Positions 54,441-63,937 of a stretch of 64,000 nt of DNA are shown in pieces; the stretch's first letter is position 1; each line of letters opens with the position of its first letter. The DNA lies in NCBI GenBank assembly GCA_918026815.1, contig CAKJVC010000010.1, positions 1,552,501 through 1,616,500 on the forward strand, given 5' to 3'. The stretch is from Chalara sp. BL73. Taxonomy: Eukaryota > Ascomycota > Leotiomycetes > Helotiales. A model generated the notes under the pieces. The model was not told the DNA's origin. It made no database searches and worked only from the letters and a program-made list of their open reading frames with translations. The position numbers were made by a program, and so were the translations under genes.

Positions 54441-54740
54441 GGGCGGACGAAGTACTGAGCTGAAGAGAGGAATGTAGAAGAGAAGAAAATCAAAACACCA
54501 GGCTTCTGGCTTCGTAATTTCCTAATCGAGAAGTGCAAATTGCAGTGAGAGTGAATGCTAGCAAGGCAGTGAGTGCTAAGCAGAGAGAGTGAGGGTGAAA
54601 GCACCAAGACTGCTGGCTTTCATGGTTACCTAATTAGGAAGGCGGTAAAGCCTCAATTGCGTGCCTTAAGTGAGGTAATGCGTGGAATCAGGCAGTGGCG
54701 AATATTGGACCCACTCGTAATTATTCAGGGGGAGGGCGGT

Positions 54741-54927
54741 CCTATCCCCCCTGAATAAACCGCACATCACCCTATTGATAGCGTCACTCAAGATCTCGTT
54801 AATCTTGCTCTTTGAGGCTATCCTGGAAATCTCTAACCCTCTAATTGGTTACATGCCCTTGCCTTGGTCTGTGTAGCAGTGGTGTTATCAATAAGGTCAT
54901 GGTACCATTATTCAGGGGAGGGGATAG
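54741..54927. repeat. short inverted-repeat element next to the Ant1-like end
   Basis: CTATCCCCCCTGAATAA at 54742-54758 pairs with TTATTCAGGGGAGGGGATAG at 54908-54927. These arms resemble the outer bases of the Ant1-like terminal repeats, so it may be a related MITE lying head to tail. Confidence 0.55.
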
Positions 54928-55163
54928 TAAGGTATGATTCGTGAGAATCTGAGTTTGCCGACACTGGCTGGGATACACCCTTAACACTACCTGGCACTTG
55001 CAGCTACCTGCCTTATGTTTTGCGTGTCCCCACGCGGGCAGTACCGTTGCGACTAACTCAAGTACTGCTGCTCCTTCAAGCAACATATCACATCTGCCCT
55101 TCTTTGAGGAATCAGAGACCCTCGCGAGTTTGCCAGCATATCTCGACTCAGTGAGATATATAT
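54928..55163. other. 5' region of the HET-ankyrin gene
   Basis: The start codon is preceded by GATATATATATGG. The MITE ends only about 240 bp upstream, so transposon DNA may have supplied part of the promoter. Confidence 0.4.
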
Positions 55164-58100
55164 ATGGAGTCGGACATGGCCTCTAGTGGCGTATTCAGGA
55201 GCTTGAATACAAGCACAGGATCAGATGTTACCGTAGATAAAGCATCACTAGCTACTGATGTTGAGATATTGGACGCAGTTGGGCGGGCCAAAGCCTTCAG
55301 ACTCTGCCTACGACGCATCTGGGCGGTTGCTTCGAGCCTCTCGAACAGAGCAAATAGCTTGCCGGCTCTCATTCCAGCTCCTGACATGTTTTCGGTTCCC
55401 AGTAGTGACAGGAAACATCACGAGCATGAGCAATGTACTTTCGACTTCTGCGAGCACTCAAGGGTCGATTTCACATCCGTGGCACAGCATCATGAGAATT
55501 GCGACGAGGACTGCAAGCATCTTAATTTTCCTTTGCAGCTGTTGGATGAACGAGTGGAAAACAGGGAACCCACGGCCTGGAAGGTGGACGATCCGTCCTT
55601 ACTCGGTACCTCGCGTCCATACATGGCGGTATCACATGTATGGGCCGACGGCACGGGCACAGGAATATGGGGCCCAGGAAAAGTGAACAAATGTCTTTAC
55701 ACGTTTCTTTGCGACATTGCCCGGCACTTTCAGTGTGAGGGATGCTGGTGGGACACGATCAGCATCCCTCTCGATGACGAGGCTCGCGGCAAAGCACTTA
55801 GCAACATGCACAACAGCTATGCTGATGCGAGGATCACATTGGTCCACGATCTGTACCTTCGCGAATGGGAATGGGTCAACGCTGAGACTGCTTGCTTCGC
55901 CATCGTCATGTCGCCGTGGTACAGCAGAGGATGGACGGCTTTGGAACTAGCCAAATCGCACAAGGTCAAGATTTTGTTCAAGGCGAGAGACGACGGATAC
56001 GTGATTAAGGACCTCGACGTCGACATACTTGCAGAAATTCAGCCCTCTAGCGGTCATTACGCCGCGGAATCTATTCGTAAGCTGAGAAGTGCCAGCATAC
56101 AAAGTTTCGGCGACCTTCTGGCTATTTTAGGTCCCCGCGACACCTCGAAACCACGAGACGTACCTATCATCTCCGGACTTCTAGCAGGCGTGGATGTGTC
56201 TGGAGGGCTGTCACAACAAGAGATCTACCAACGAATCCTACGCAAGCTGGGAAAGGTCGCCCAAGGGCACCTGTTCCACAACTCAGCAACGATGTCAGCG
56301 CCAGGTTTTAGCTGGTGCCCAACAAACATTTTGGACATGCCCGTGGCGGAAAGCGATTCCGCACCGCTCGAGCTTCAAGAGAATGGAGACCTCGAAGGAG
56401 TCTGGAGAGTGTATGCGATTGACAGCATCAAGTCGACCGACTTCATCTGGAAAGGCACACACCCTCTCACGAAAGTATCCCTAGAATCAGCCATGAAAGG
56501 CGAAAATAAGGAGAAGCATCTCCTCTTAACTGAAAAGGGGCGCCCGAGGAGCAGAGCTCTGCTTGTCAAGCTCATGAAAAATGAGGAGGAAATGGCGAAA
56601 GTGCTTTGCTGCAATTTCGTCGGTCCAGTCTACTTCCGCTCAGCTCTTGGCGAAAGCAACAAGGATGAGATATGGCGGGAAACAAAGGTTAGGATAGGCA
56701 GTACTGAGAGAATGCAAGAGCTCACAGAGAAAGCATGGGGATACGTGTGCAAAAGGGTTGAGAGAAACGAGGCAACGGAGAAAGCTGCCTCCCTGGCAGA
56801 CACAGCAGCGATCGACCGCGGAACGCATGGTTCTACACCACAAGCTTCACTTGGTGAAGATGATCTTATTAGCATGAGGTCCAAAGACTGGAGGGCGCTC
56901 TTGTATTTGGAAAAGGAGGCATCGGACTTGCTGTTTGATGACTCGATGAAGCTTCAGATTTCCAAGGACTCGGATTCCAAGCCACCAGAGGACATGGCGC
57001 TTTTCTTCATGGGTGGTGATGTTAGCCCTTATTCCACTGCACCATCCCGAGCATTTTTCTACGGAAATCAAGATATCATGCAATATGTCCAAGCATGGCT
57101 CAAACAGAAATCGAAATTCGATACGGGGCAGATGATGCTATTAGTTCTCGACGAACGAAACAACATAAAACCCGATTCGGGCGCTACTAAATCACGTGAT
57201 TTGCTTGCGAGCAAAGCACTCCTGCTAGCTACTGAGAAGGGAGGGGATAGCAGAGTCGAGCCTCTAGTCACACTGCTGCTGGATAACCATGCCCAGCATG
57301 ACCACAATCTGTCTGGACAGAAGCCGTTACATTTGGCCGTGGAGCACAGGTATGTCGGGATCGTTGAGAAGCTTTTAACAAACAAAAAAAATCCAGCAGA
57401 TGCGGACGCGGTGAATGCAGAAGGGCGAAGCGCAATTCATATAGCTGCTGCCACGAAAGGCCCCCACGAGATTGCCGAGCTCTTGGTAGGAAAGAGCAAA
57501 AATTTGGATGCCCATAAAAATAAAAGAGCACAGACTGCATTGCATTTGGCCGCGGAGAATGGAAATTGCGAGATGGCGCAACTTCTCCTCGACCGAGGCG
57601 CGAATCCAAACGTTCAGGATTGGAAACGCCAAATAGCGCTGCATTGCGCGGCCAACAATGGCCACGATACCATCGTGACCGCTCTTCTTAAGCACGCTGT
57701 AAATACCGCCAACCAGAAGATAACGACACCCTCACGTTCGCCAGCTGCTGATGGTGAGGAGAAGATGGATGACAAGACCAATGGGGAGGGTGACGAAAAG
57801 TCCGGCAGGGAGACGAGCGAGAAGACTGATGCGGATACCAACGAGAAGGGTGACGGGAAGACTATGCGTCGCGAGCTTGTAAAAAAGGCGAACCCTGATA
57901 TCCAGGATATCGAGGGACAGACACCGCTACATTTAGCAGCAAAGAAAGGCCATGAAACCGTCGTGGAGATCCTGATTGACTACGGTGCGAACATATGTGC
58001 TGCGGACAAAAAAAAACAAACACCCTTACTACTAGCAGCCAAAACAGGGTACGCCAACATCGTTGAGACATTGCTTTCGACAGACCATGAGAGTTTAGAG

Positions 58101-61100
58101 CAGTCAGAACTCAACAATGCCCTGCTCCTGGCTGCCGCGGAGAAGCATATGGATGCGATCATCAAGCTTCACGAGGGCGGGGCCAAGTCGGGTTGTCAAG
58201 ATTCTGAAGGAATGACAGCCTTGCATTGGACCATTGACGCCAAAGATGAGTCTAGTGCCACACTCCTCATTGAAAAACAGGTAGATTTGGATATCCAGGA
58301 TCACAAGAGGAAACAATCAGCCCTTATTCTGGCAGTAGACAAAGGATTGAACAAGGTCGTGACCACATTACTCGAAAAGGGAGCCAAGGTCAACCTCCAG
58401 GACTCGAATCAGCGAACAGCGCTGCATTTAGCAGCCATGAGTGGCAACGTAGATATCATCAAGCAATTGCTCAATTCAGAGCCACAGCCTCTGATAAACG
58501 AACCGGATTTTCTCGGCCGAACAGCCCTGCACTGGGCTGCATGCGTAGGATCAGCCACAGCAATAGGGCTCATCCTTGAAAAGCGCGCACACCACATCAC
58601 CGGAGACAGGGACGGTCGATCAGCTTTGATCTTAGCAGCAGGAAGGGGACATGCTGCAGCCGTCAAGAAGCTGCTCGACAACGGATGCGACCCAAAGGCA
58701 TATGGAAATGATGGGAAGACTTCCCTCGACTGGGCCGCGACTATTGGATCCGACCAAGTGGTTTGCGAGTTACTCTCTAGCATTGAAAACCTCCCAAAGA
58801 GTGAAGCGGACGAAGCTAAGCAGCAGGCACTGGAGCTGGCAGCAAATGGAGGCCGCTTATCGGTGGCGGTGATGCTTTATAGTAGCATCAAGGACCCTGA
58901 TCTCCAAGCGTCGGCATTACGTAAAATTCTGTTTTCGGCATCTGCTACCGACAAGATTCCGCCAGAGGTCTACGGACTCATTGACAGTGTCACCGATCCC
59001 AATCAAAAAGATGAGCAGGGCCGAACAGCACTGATGCTGGCAGTCGAGAATAGAAATTGGGAGCTTACGGGAAGGCTCCTCAAACTCCATGCAAATATTG
59101 ACTTGCAAGACACAGACGGCAAGACGGCATTGGTGATAGCAACTATATCGGACGATGAAGAGTGCGTTGAATTGCTACTTTGTGCCAATGCAAATCCGGA
59201 TGTCCAAGACAAACTAAAATACACAGCATTGCATTATGCTGCTGAAAAGGGATCCGATCGGAGTCTATATCAGCTTCTGAGCCGCAAGGCCAACCCCAAC
59301 ATCCTAGACTCCCGCAAACGCAGTACACTGCACATAGTACTGGAGAGAATGGAGAGAATGGAGAGAATGGAGAGAATGCGGAGAATGGAGAAGATGGAGA
59401 GGATGGAGAGAATTTGGAGAATGGAGGGAATGGGGAGAATGTGGAGAATGGAGAGGTTGGAGAGGATGGAGAGGATGGAGAGGATGGGGAGGATGGGGAG
59501 AGCTCGGTCTAGAGCCACCTCCTTCTTTCGCATGACATGGCAGGAGAACGTTTGCTATGAGTTGCTAGAGCATGGCGCAAGACCTGATATGAAGGACGAG
59601 GAAGGCCAAACTCCGCTGCACTGGGCCGTCCACAAGAATCGAGAAGCTGTTGCGATGGCGCTGCTCAACATCTCCAAATCCCTCAACATAGACATAGACA
59701 CGAGGGATGCCAAAGGGCGAACTCCACTGCTGCTGGCAGCTGAAAGAGGATACACTCTTCTAGTGCAGCTTCTGCTGAGGTTTGATTTCAAGCCGAATGC
59801 TTGTGATAAAACAGAACAAACACCGCTTCTATTAGCAGCGGAGAGAGGAGAATATGAATCGGTACGTGCGCTTCTAGAGAGAGAAGCGGATCCTAGTATT
59901 CCTGATCTTCGAGGACGCACAGCTTTATCACAAGCAGCGCAGAATGGTCACAAAAAAGTTGTGGAAATTCTCCTTGACACCAAGAAAGCAAAATCAAGCC
60001 TAGATGCTCGAGACGCTATGGGTCGGACGGCGCTACTGCTCGCAGCTGAGAATGGGCATGCTGCCATTGTGCAGATTCTTCTACATCACCAAGCCAACTC
60101 AATTATTGTAGGCTATGATGGAAAGAAGGCGTGGCAGACGGCTATGGACAAAGGGCACGTGTCCATAGTAAGCAGTCTGCTTTCTCAGCCAGATTATCCC
60201 ATTCAAGACAGGAAAGCCGTTAACGAAGCGTTGCTATTGGCATCCAGAAAAGGTTGGATTACACTGGTCGAGGTCCTACTCGGAAAAGAAGCAGATGTCA
60301 CTTTCCAGAGCAAGGAAGGGTGGACAGCGTTGCACATGGCTGCGATAAGTGGACATCAAGAGGTGGTAAAGATGCTGCTCAAGAAGGGTATTAGCATCAT
60401 TATTAAAGATGGAAAAAACCGCACGGCTCTAATGCTAGCCACCGAATATGGATTCGAGTCGATTGTCAGTCTCCTACTCGGAAAAGACGAGGTCAAGAAC
60501 GATATCGACGGTTGGATGGGCCGAGATGCACTGTTATTCGCCGCTGAGAAAGGTTACGCCGGGATCGTCAAGCTTCTTCTCGAGAATAGCGTAAGCTGCG
60601 ACACCACCGACTCAACAAAGAAAACAGCGATGGCATTAGCTGCGGCAAACGGAAACAAGGCCATAGTCAAGCTACTGCTAGAAAGAAAAGCAAGCTCGAC
60701 CGCCAAGGACATCCATGATAGGACGGCTCTGCACTACGCAGCCTGGGGAGGCTATGATGAAGTCGTAGAGATTCTGTTGGAACACGAAGCTGACTTTAGC
60801 GCTCTGGACAACCGCGGGCAGTCAGCTCTACATCTAGCTGCAGAGCGGGCGTCAGAGAAAGTTATTAAACTGCTACTCGGGAGAAGAGCCAATGCCAACG
60901 TGAAGTCCGAGGATGGTCAAACGGTGCTGCACCGTGCGGCTTGGGGAGGCTCTTGCGAGATAGTCATGTTGCTGCGCAAAAACGGTGCTGATCCTTTCAT
61001 CCGCGACAATTCGGAGAACAAACCGTGGCAGGTTGCGGCAGAGAAGGGGCACGAGTCAATAGTTGAGGCGCTCCTGGCGGAAGAGGAGAGTGTCTCTGAT

Positions 61101-62711
61101 GAGCGCATTTTGGCAAAAAAGGGGCTTATCTTTGCCGCCCAGATGGGATATGCAGCCATTGCGCGCTCGCTACTGAACAAGGGGGCGGAATATGCCATGA
61201 AGGATAAGAACGGCCTTACACCGCTACACTGGGCCGCAGTGCGTGGCGACAAGGCACTGGTGCAGCTGCTTTTAGAGAAAGTAGGCAGGTCTATTAACGC
61301 GCTGGACCACCAGCAGCAGACAGCTCTCTGCCATGGCGTCCTGAAAGACCAGGCGGCAGTGGTGGAGATGTTACTTCGGAGTGGTGCCGATGCCAACATC
61401 CCTGGCAAGACGGGACGAACGGTACTACACCACGCAGCTCATAGTGGCAACTGGGAAATCGTGCAGATCCTCGTTAACCACAAAGCCGATCCACATGTCC
61501 GCGACAGCCAGAGGAAGAAGGCTTGGCAGCTTGCGGCCGAAGCCGGCCACCACCAGATCGCCCGCTTGCTGCTGGAGAAAGAGGTCGACCTGAACTCCCA
61601 GAGTCAACAGAGGGAGGAGCTGTTCCTACAGATGGCCGAGAACGGCCTGGTGCCAATGGTCCAACTGTTCCTTGACAGGAAGGTGAACAAGGATGTGAAA
61701 GATAGATTTGGAAGGGCAGCGATCGGTCTAGCCGCGGAGCACGGCAAAGACGAGGTCGTCAGGCTGTTGCTCTCGAATGGCGCACAACCAGATATTCCGG
61801 ATTTGAGGGGGCAGACACCGCTTCTGTGGGCAGCAAAATCTGGAAATATCAAAATTATCAGCTTGCTTCTCGACAAGGCTAGCAGTGAGTGCTCCGATGA
61901 AGCCAGCAGGGAGTCCTCTGGCGATAAGGACGATGCCGCGCCTAACAGTACTACTCCGAACTCAACGGAGAAGGCTAGCGACAAGGCGAACCTAATAAAC
62001 CACCCGGACGCCGAGGGCCGAACGGCGCTATTGATAGCCGTTGAGGGGAAACACGACAATGCTGTGAAGCTCTTGCTTGAAAAGGGCTTTCCGGACATTG
62101 ACGTCAACGTGCAAGACATGACGGGCAGGACGGCCCTACAATTGGCAGCAGAAAGGGGCGATCAAAATTTGGTCCAATTATTGTTAGATAAGGAGGCTAA
62201 ACAGGGTCTGCAAGACAAGCTGGGACAGACGGCACTGCTCCTGGCCGCCAAGCAGGAGAAAAATCTCGTAGTCAAGACTTTGCTCGAGAGCTCATCAGAC
62301 TTTGTTGACATGGCAGATTTGCGGAAACAAACAGCTTTACAGGTGGCCGCTGAGCGAGGACACAAGGATATGATCAAAGTGCTACTGGACAATGAAGCAG
62401 ACCCAGATCTTGCAGACCACCAGGGCCGCACAGCGCTACTGTTTGCGGCCGAGAATGGCGCTGTGGAGGTTGTTGATCTTCTGCTAAAGAAAGGAGCTAA
62501 GCAGAATCGCGAAGACTTGGATAAGAGAACCCCCCTTCTCCTCGCCGTCGCAAATGGGGACGAAGCAATAGTGAAGAATCTTCTCAACCATCCCAATGCT
62601 GACTTGAATGTCAAGGACTCGGATGGTCGGACTTTATTGAACTTAGCTGTGCAGAGCGGCAATAAAGAAGTGGCGTGGCTAGTTGCGGAAAGCATGGCAT
62701 CTACTCAATGA
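55164..62711 (+). CDS. giant HET-ankyrin repeat protein, 2515 aa, single exon
   Basis: An uninterrupted frame of 7548 bp. Residues about 150-270 form a HET domain: PYMAVSHVWADGTGTG, CWWDTISIPLDDEARGKAL, NMHNSYADARITLVHD, then MSPWYSRGWTALELAKSHKV. A middle region of about 400 residues without recognised domain follows. From about residue 697 to the end there are roughly fifty ankyrin repeats of the type GRTALHLAAENGH..IVQLLLDRGA. Three non-ankyrin insertions break the array: acidic linkers near 855-905 and 2235-2275, and a Glu/Arg/Met repeat at about 1393-1450. Known: HET plus ankyrin or NLR-like repeat proteins are candidates for non-self sensing, and highly similar internal repeats can vary by recombination. 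Lack of introns is unusual next to the other genes here. I take ATG 55164; no upstream in-frame alternative looks better. Confidence 0.9.
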   Translation: MESDMASSGVFRSLNTSTGSDVTVDKASLATDVEILDAVGRAKAFRLCLRRIWAVASSLSNRANSLPALIPAPDMFSVPSSDRKHHEHEQCTFDFCEHSRVDFTSVAQHHENCDEDCKHLNFPLQLLDERVENREPTAWKVDDPSLLGTSRPYMAVSHVWADGTGTGIWGPGKVNKCLYTFLCDIARHFQCEGCWWDTISIPLDDEARGKALSNMHNSYADARITLVHDLYLREWEWVNAETACFAIVMSPWYSRGWTALELAKSHKVKILFKARDDGYVIKDLDVDILAEIQPSSGHYAAESIRKLRSASIQSFGDLLAILGPRDTSKPRDVPIISGLLAGVDVSGGLSQQEIYQRILRKLGKVAQGHLFHNSATMSAPGFSWCPTNILDMPVAESDSAPLELQENGDLEGVWRVYAIDSIKSTDFIWKGTHPLTKVSLESAMKGENKEKHLLLTEKGRPRSRALLVKLMKNEEEMAKVLCCNFVGPVYFRSALGESNKDEIWRETKVRIGSTERMQELTEKAWGYVCKRVERNEATEKAASLADTAAIDRGTHGSTPQASLGEDDLISMRSKDWRALLYLEKEASDLLFDDSMKLQISKDSDSKPPEDMALFFMGGDVSPYSTAPSRAFFYGNQDIMQYVQAWLKQKSKFDTGQMMLLVLDERNNIKPDSGATKSRDLLASKALLLATEKGGDSRVEPLVTLLLDNHAQHDHNLSGQKPLHLAVEHRYVGIVEKLLTNKKNPADADAVNAEGRSAIHIAAATKGPHEIAELLVGKSKNLDAHKNKRAQTALHLAAENGNCEMAQLLLDRGANPNVQDWKRQIALHCAANNGHDTIVTALLKHAVNTANQKITTPSRSPAADGEEKMDDKTNGEGDEKSGRETSEKTDADTNEKGDGKTMRRELVKKANPDIQDIEGQTPLHLAAKKGHETVVEILIDYGANICAADKKKQTPLLLAAKTGYANIVETLLSTDHESLEQSELNNALLLAAAEKHMDAIIKLHEGGAKSGCQDSEGMTALHWTIDAKDESSATLLIEKQVDLDIQDHKRKQSALILAVDKGLNKVVTTLLEKGAKVNLQDSNQRTALHLAAMSGNVDIIKQLLNSEPQPLINEPDFLGRTALHWAACVGSATAIGLILEKRAHHITGDRDGRSALILAAGRGHAAAVKKLLDNGCDPKAYGNDGKTSLDWAATIGSDQVVCELLSSIENLPKSEADEAKQQALELAANGGRLSVAVMLYSSIKDPDLQASALRKILFSASATDKIPPEVYGLIDSVTDPNQKDEQGRTALMLAVENRNWELTGRLLKLHANIDLQDTDGKTALVIATISDDEECVELLLCANANPDVQDKLKYTALHYAAEKGSDRSLYQLLSRKANPNILDSRKRSTLHIVLERMERMERMERMRRMEKMERMERIWRMEGMGRMWRMERLERMERMERMGRMGRARSRATSFFRMTWQENVCYELLEHGARPDMKDEEGQTPLHWAVHKNREAVAMALLNISKSLNIDIDTRDAKGRTPLLLAAERGYTLLVQLLLRFDFKPNACDKTEQTPLLLAAERGEYESVRALLEREADPSIPDLRGRTALSQAAQNGHKKVVEILLDTKKAKSSLDARDAMGRTALLLAAENGHAAIVQILLHHQANSIIVGYDGKKAWQTAMDKGHVSIVSSLLSQPDYPIQDRKAVNEALLLASRKGWITLVEVLLGKEADVTFQSKEGWTALHMAAISGHQEVVKMLLKKGISIIIKDGKNRTALMLATEYGFESIVSLLLGKDEVKNDIDGWMGRDALLFAAEKGYAGIVKLLLENSVSCDTTDSTKKTAMALAAANGNKAIVKLLLERKASSTAKDIHDRTALHYAAWGGYDEVVEILLEHEADFSALDNRGQSALHLAAERASEKVIKLLLGRRANANVKSEDGQTVLHRAAWGGSCEIVMLLRKNGADPFIRDNSENKPWQVAAEKGHESIVEALLAEEESVSDERILAKKGLIFAAQMGYAAIARSLLNKGAEYAMKDKNGLTPLHWAAVRGDKALVQLLLEKVGRSINALDHQQQTALCHGVLKDQAAVVEMLLRSGADANIPGKTGRTVLHHAAHSGNWEIVQILVNHKADPHVRDSQRKKAWQLAAEAGHHQIARLLLEKEVDLNSQSQQREELFLQMAENGLVPMVQLFLDRKVNKDVKDRFGRAAIGLAAEHGKDEVVRLLLSNGAQPDIPDLRGQTPLLWAAKSGNIKIISLLLDKASSECSDEASRESSGDKDDAAPNSTTPNSTEKASDKANLINHPDAEGRTALLIAVEGKHDNAVKLLLEKGFPDIDVNVQDMTGRTALQLAAERGDQNLVQLLLDKEAKQGLQDKLGQTALLLAAKQEKNLVVKTLLESSSDFVDMADLRKQTALQVAAERGHKDMIKVLLDNEADPDLADHQGRTALLFAAENGAVEVVDLLLKKGAKQNREDLDKRTPLLLAVANGDEAIVKNLLNHPNADLNVKDSDGRTLLNLAVQSGNKEVAWLVAESMASTQ
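59341..59505 (+). repeat. 9-bp-type minisatellite (GAGAGAATG) inside the ankyrin gene
   Basis: About 18 units of GAGA.GATGG/GAGAGAATGG-like sequence, length a multiple of three, so the frame is kept and encodes (E/R)RM-type repeats. It replaces roughly one and a half ankyrin units. Confidence 0.85.
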
Positions 62712-62741
62712 GCAAGAGACCCAAACGAATAACGGTGGTCT

Positions 62742-63018
62742 TTGGTTGTCAGTTGGTTTACAGGGACCCTTCAGCTTCTAGGGATCCCTCAACGACGTCC
62801 TACCAGAAATCAACTCGCTTATCTTAGCGCATACTGGCGCTTTACGACGAGCAATGATGCAGTGCTCCCCAATATCGCAATCGGATGCAACCACGATGTA
62901 AACTTTACGCCCTTATCGCCTCAGGTCCTTGCAGCTATCTACTACATGATCAATTATGTTATGAAGTCTCAGAAAGATCGTGGACAACTTGTACTTGCCG
63001 CCGCTGTTCTAAAGAAAG
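62742..63018 (+). pseudogene. Helitron helicase-like fragment
   Basis: Reading ends YLSAYWRFTTSNDAVLPNIA then CNHDVNFTPLSPQVLAAIYYMINYVMKSQKDRGQLVL. The C-N-H-D followed by YMINYVMK pattern matches the Helitron-like N domain of fungal Helitrons. It is cut off by the family D LTR starting at 63019. Confidence 0.6.
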
Positions 63019-63488
63019 TGTAACAAATAGAAGGCAGCAGGAGGGATTGCAATATAGCAGGCAAAGACACGTGATTGACAATGCAAAAGTAATAGTATTG
63101 TATTGATATGAGATGTAGGTCTTCGAGTCCATCAGAGACTCAAACTTGCCCTCCTCCAAGGAGTTCTGGCTTCTTTTTATGTCCTTCGCCTCTCGACGTG
63201 TTGTATTCTTCTTTTACAACTACCAAGCTTGTGATTTGCTTGTGATTTGGATATCTCCGAAAGCAGTTCAACAGCTGAAGCCTTTGACTACTGTTTGCAG
63301 CCCTGAGGGTACGGCAGCTGAAGCCTACCACAATCTAGGCCATACGCCTGTAGTCACAAGCCTATGGCTGGCCATGTCATTATGCTAAGCCTGTAACTGC
63401 CGTTTACAGCCCAGAAGGTACTGTAGCTGAAAAGCTTAATTTCCATATCTGGGGCCCTGAACTAGCTTGACTGAGCCCGACCGTTACA
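63019..63488 (+). mobile_element. solo LTR family D (470 bp)
   Basis: TGTAACAAATAGAAGGCAGC .. GCCCGACCGTTACA. It carries the diverged repeat GGCTGAAGCC / CAGCTGAAGCC in place of the 24-bp minisatellite. No TSD. Confidence 0.75.
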
Positions 63489-63547
63489 ATTTCCAGTGCT
63501 GAATTCGCATACAATAACAGCTGCAGCTCAAGCACCAAGATTACTTC

Positions 63548-63720
63548 TGTTGGAATACTTACCACGTAGCAAAAGACGTAGTAGCTGCGACTGCGTTCTT
63601 GCTTGTGTGATTCTGGTCTTCGTTGATTGATTCTTCTAAGCTACGGCCTATTGCCAGGTAGTTATATGGTGGTAGAAGACCACAATCCCCCAAGGCTTAG
63701 AATCGACATAAGTGCTGGGG
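63548..63720 (+). mobile_element. LTR family E copy, diverged
   Basis: TGTTGGAATACTTACCACGTAGC .. GTTGATTGATTCTTCTAAGC; the right end is not defined. Confidence 0.6.
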
Positions 63721-63780
63721 ACAGCACTATCGGAGGAGAGACTCTAGCGGCCTAGGGCCGAATTAAAAGGCTACAGGAGC

Positions 63781-63920
63781 TGTAGCAAATAGAGGGCAGC
63801 AGGAGGGGTGACAATATAACAGGTAAGAACACGTGGCTAGCGCTATAGTCGCAACAGCGATATATCGACGTCAAAAGTACGCTTGTAAGTCTAACAGGAA
63901 ACTCAAGCTTGCTGTTGGTA
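63781..63920 (+). mobile_element. LTR family D, partial
   Basis: TGTAGCAAATAGAGGGCAGC .. CTCAAGCTTGCT, the first part of family D; interrupted near 63920. Confidence 0.65.
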
Positions 63921-63937
63921 TGAGTGAATAGCACACC

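Larger units (their letters stand above)
51866..54732 (+). mobile_element. Ant1-like Tc1/mariner DNA transposon with nested insertions
   Basis: 33-bp imperfect terminal inverted repeats at 51866-51898 and 54700-54732 (CCCCCTGAAT..ACGAGTGGGTC.AATATTC). Removing the LTR at 52487, the MITE at 53128 and the LTR pair at 53531 leaves about 1.93 kb, the normal size of this family. Transposase pieces lie in order on the plus strand: MTDRYTTPPPYGNLYDVD (52044), RLQIQTALLFKIPWAQIKETL (about 52380), AIRTVFQDLKYCRRTARKKGF (about 52832), GGAYTNSCVTMKEDGSN (about 53000), then VNLIEHA..NW and LAQLRKIIQDAWDAVPDNYI with WWRRCQ (about 54250-54430). Several in-frame stops sit at probable Trp codons. Dead copy. 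Confidence 0.85.

Noticed and set aside
59270..59533. Minus-strand Leu/Ile/Ser repeat protein
   Set aside because: Antisense of the GAGAGAATG array inside the HET-ankyrin gene.
61604..62119. Minus-strand frames of 100-177 aa throughout 55-62.7 kb
   Set aside because: Shadows of the ankyrin codon pattern on the opposite strand.
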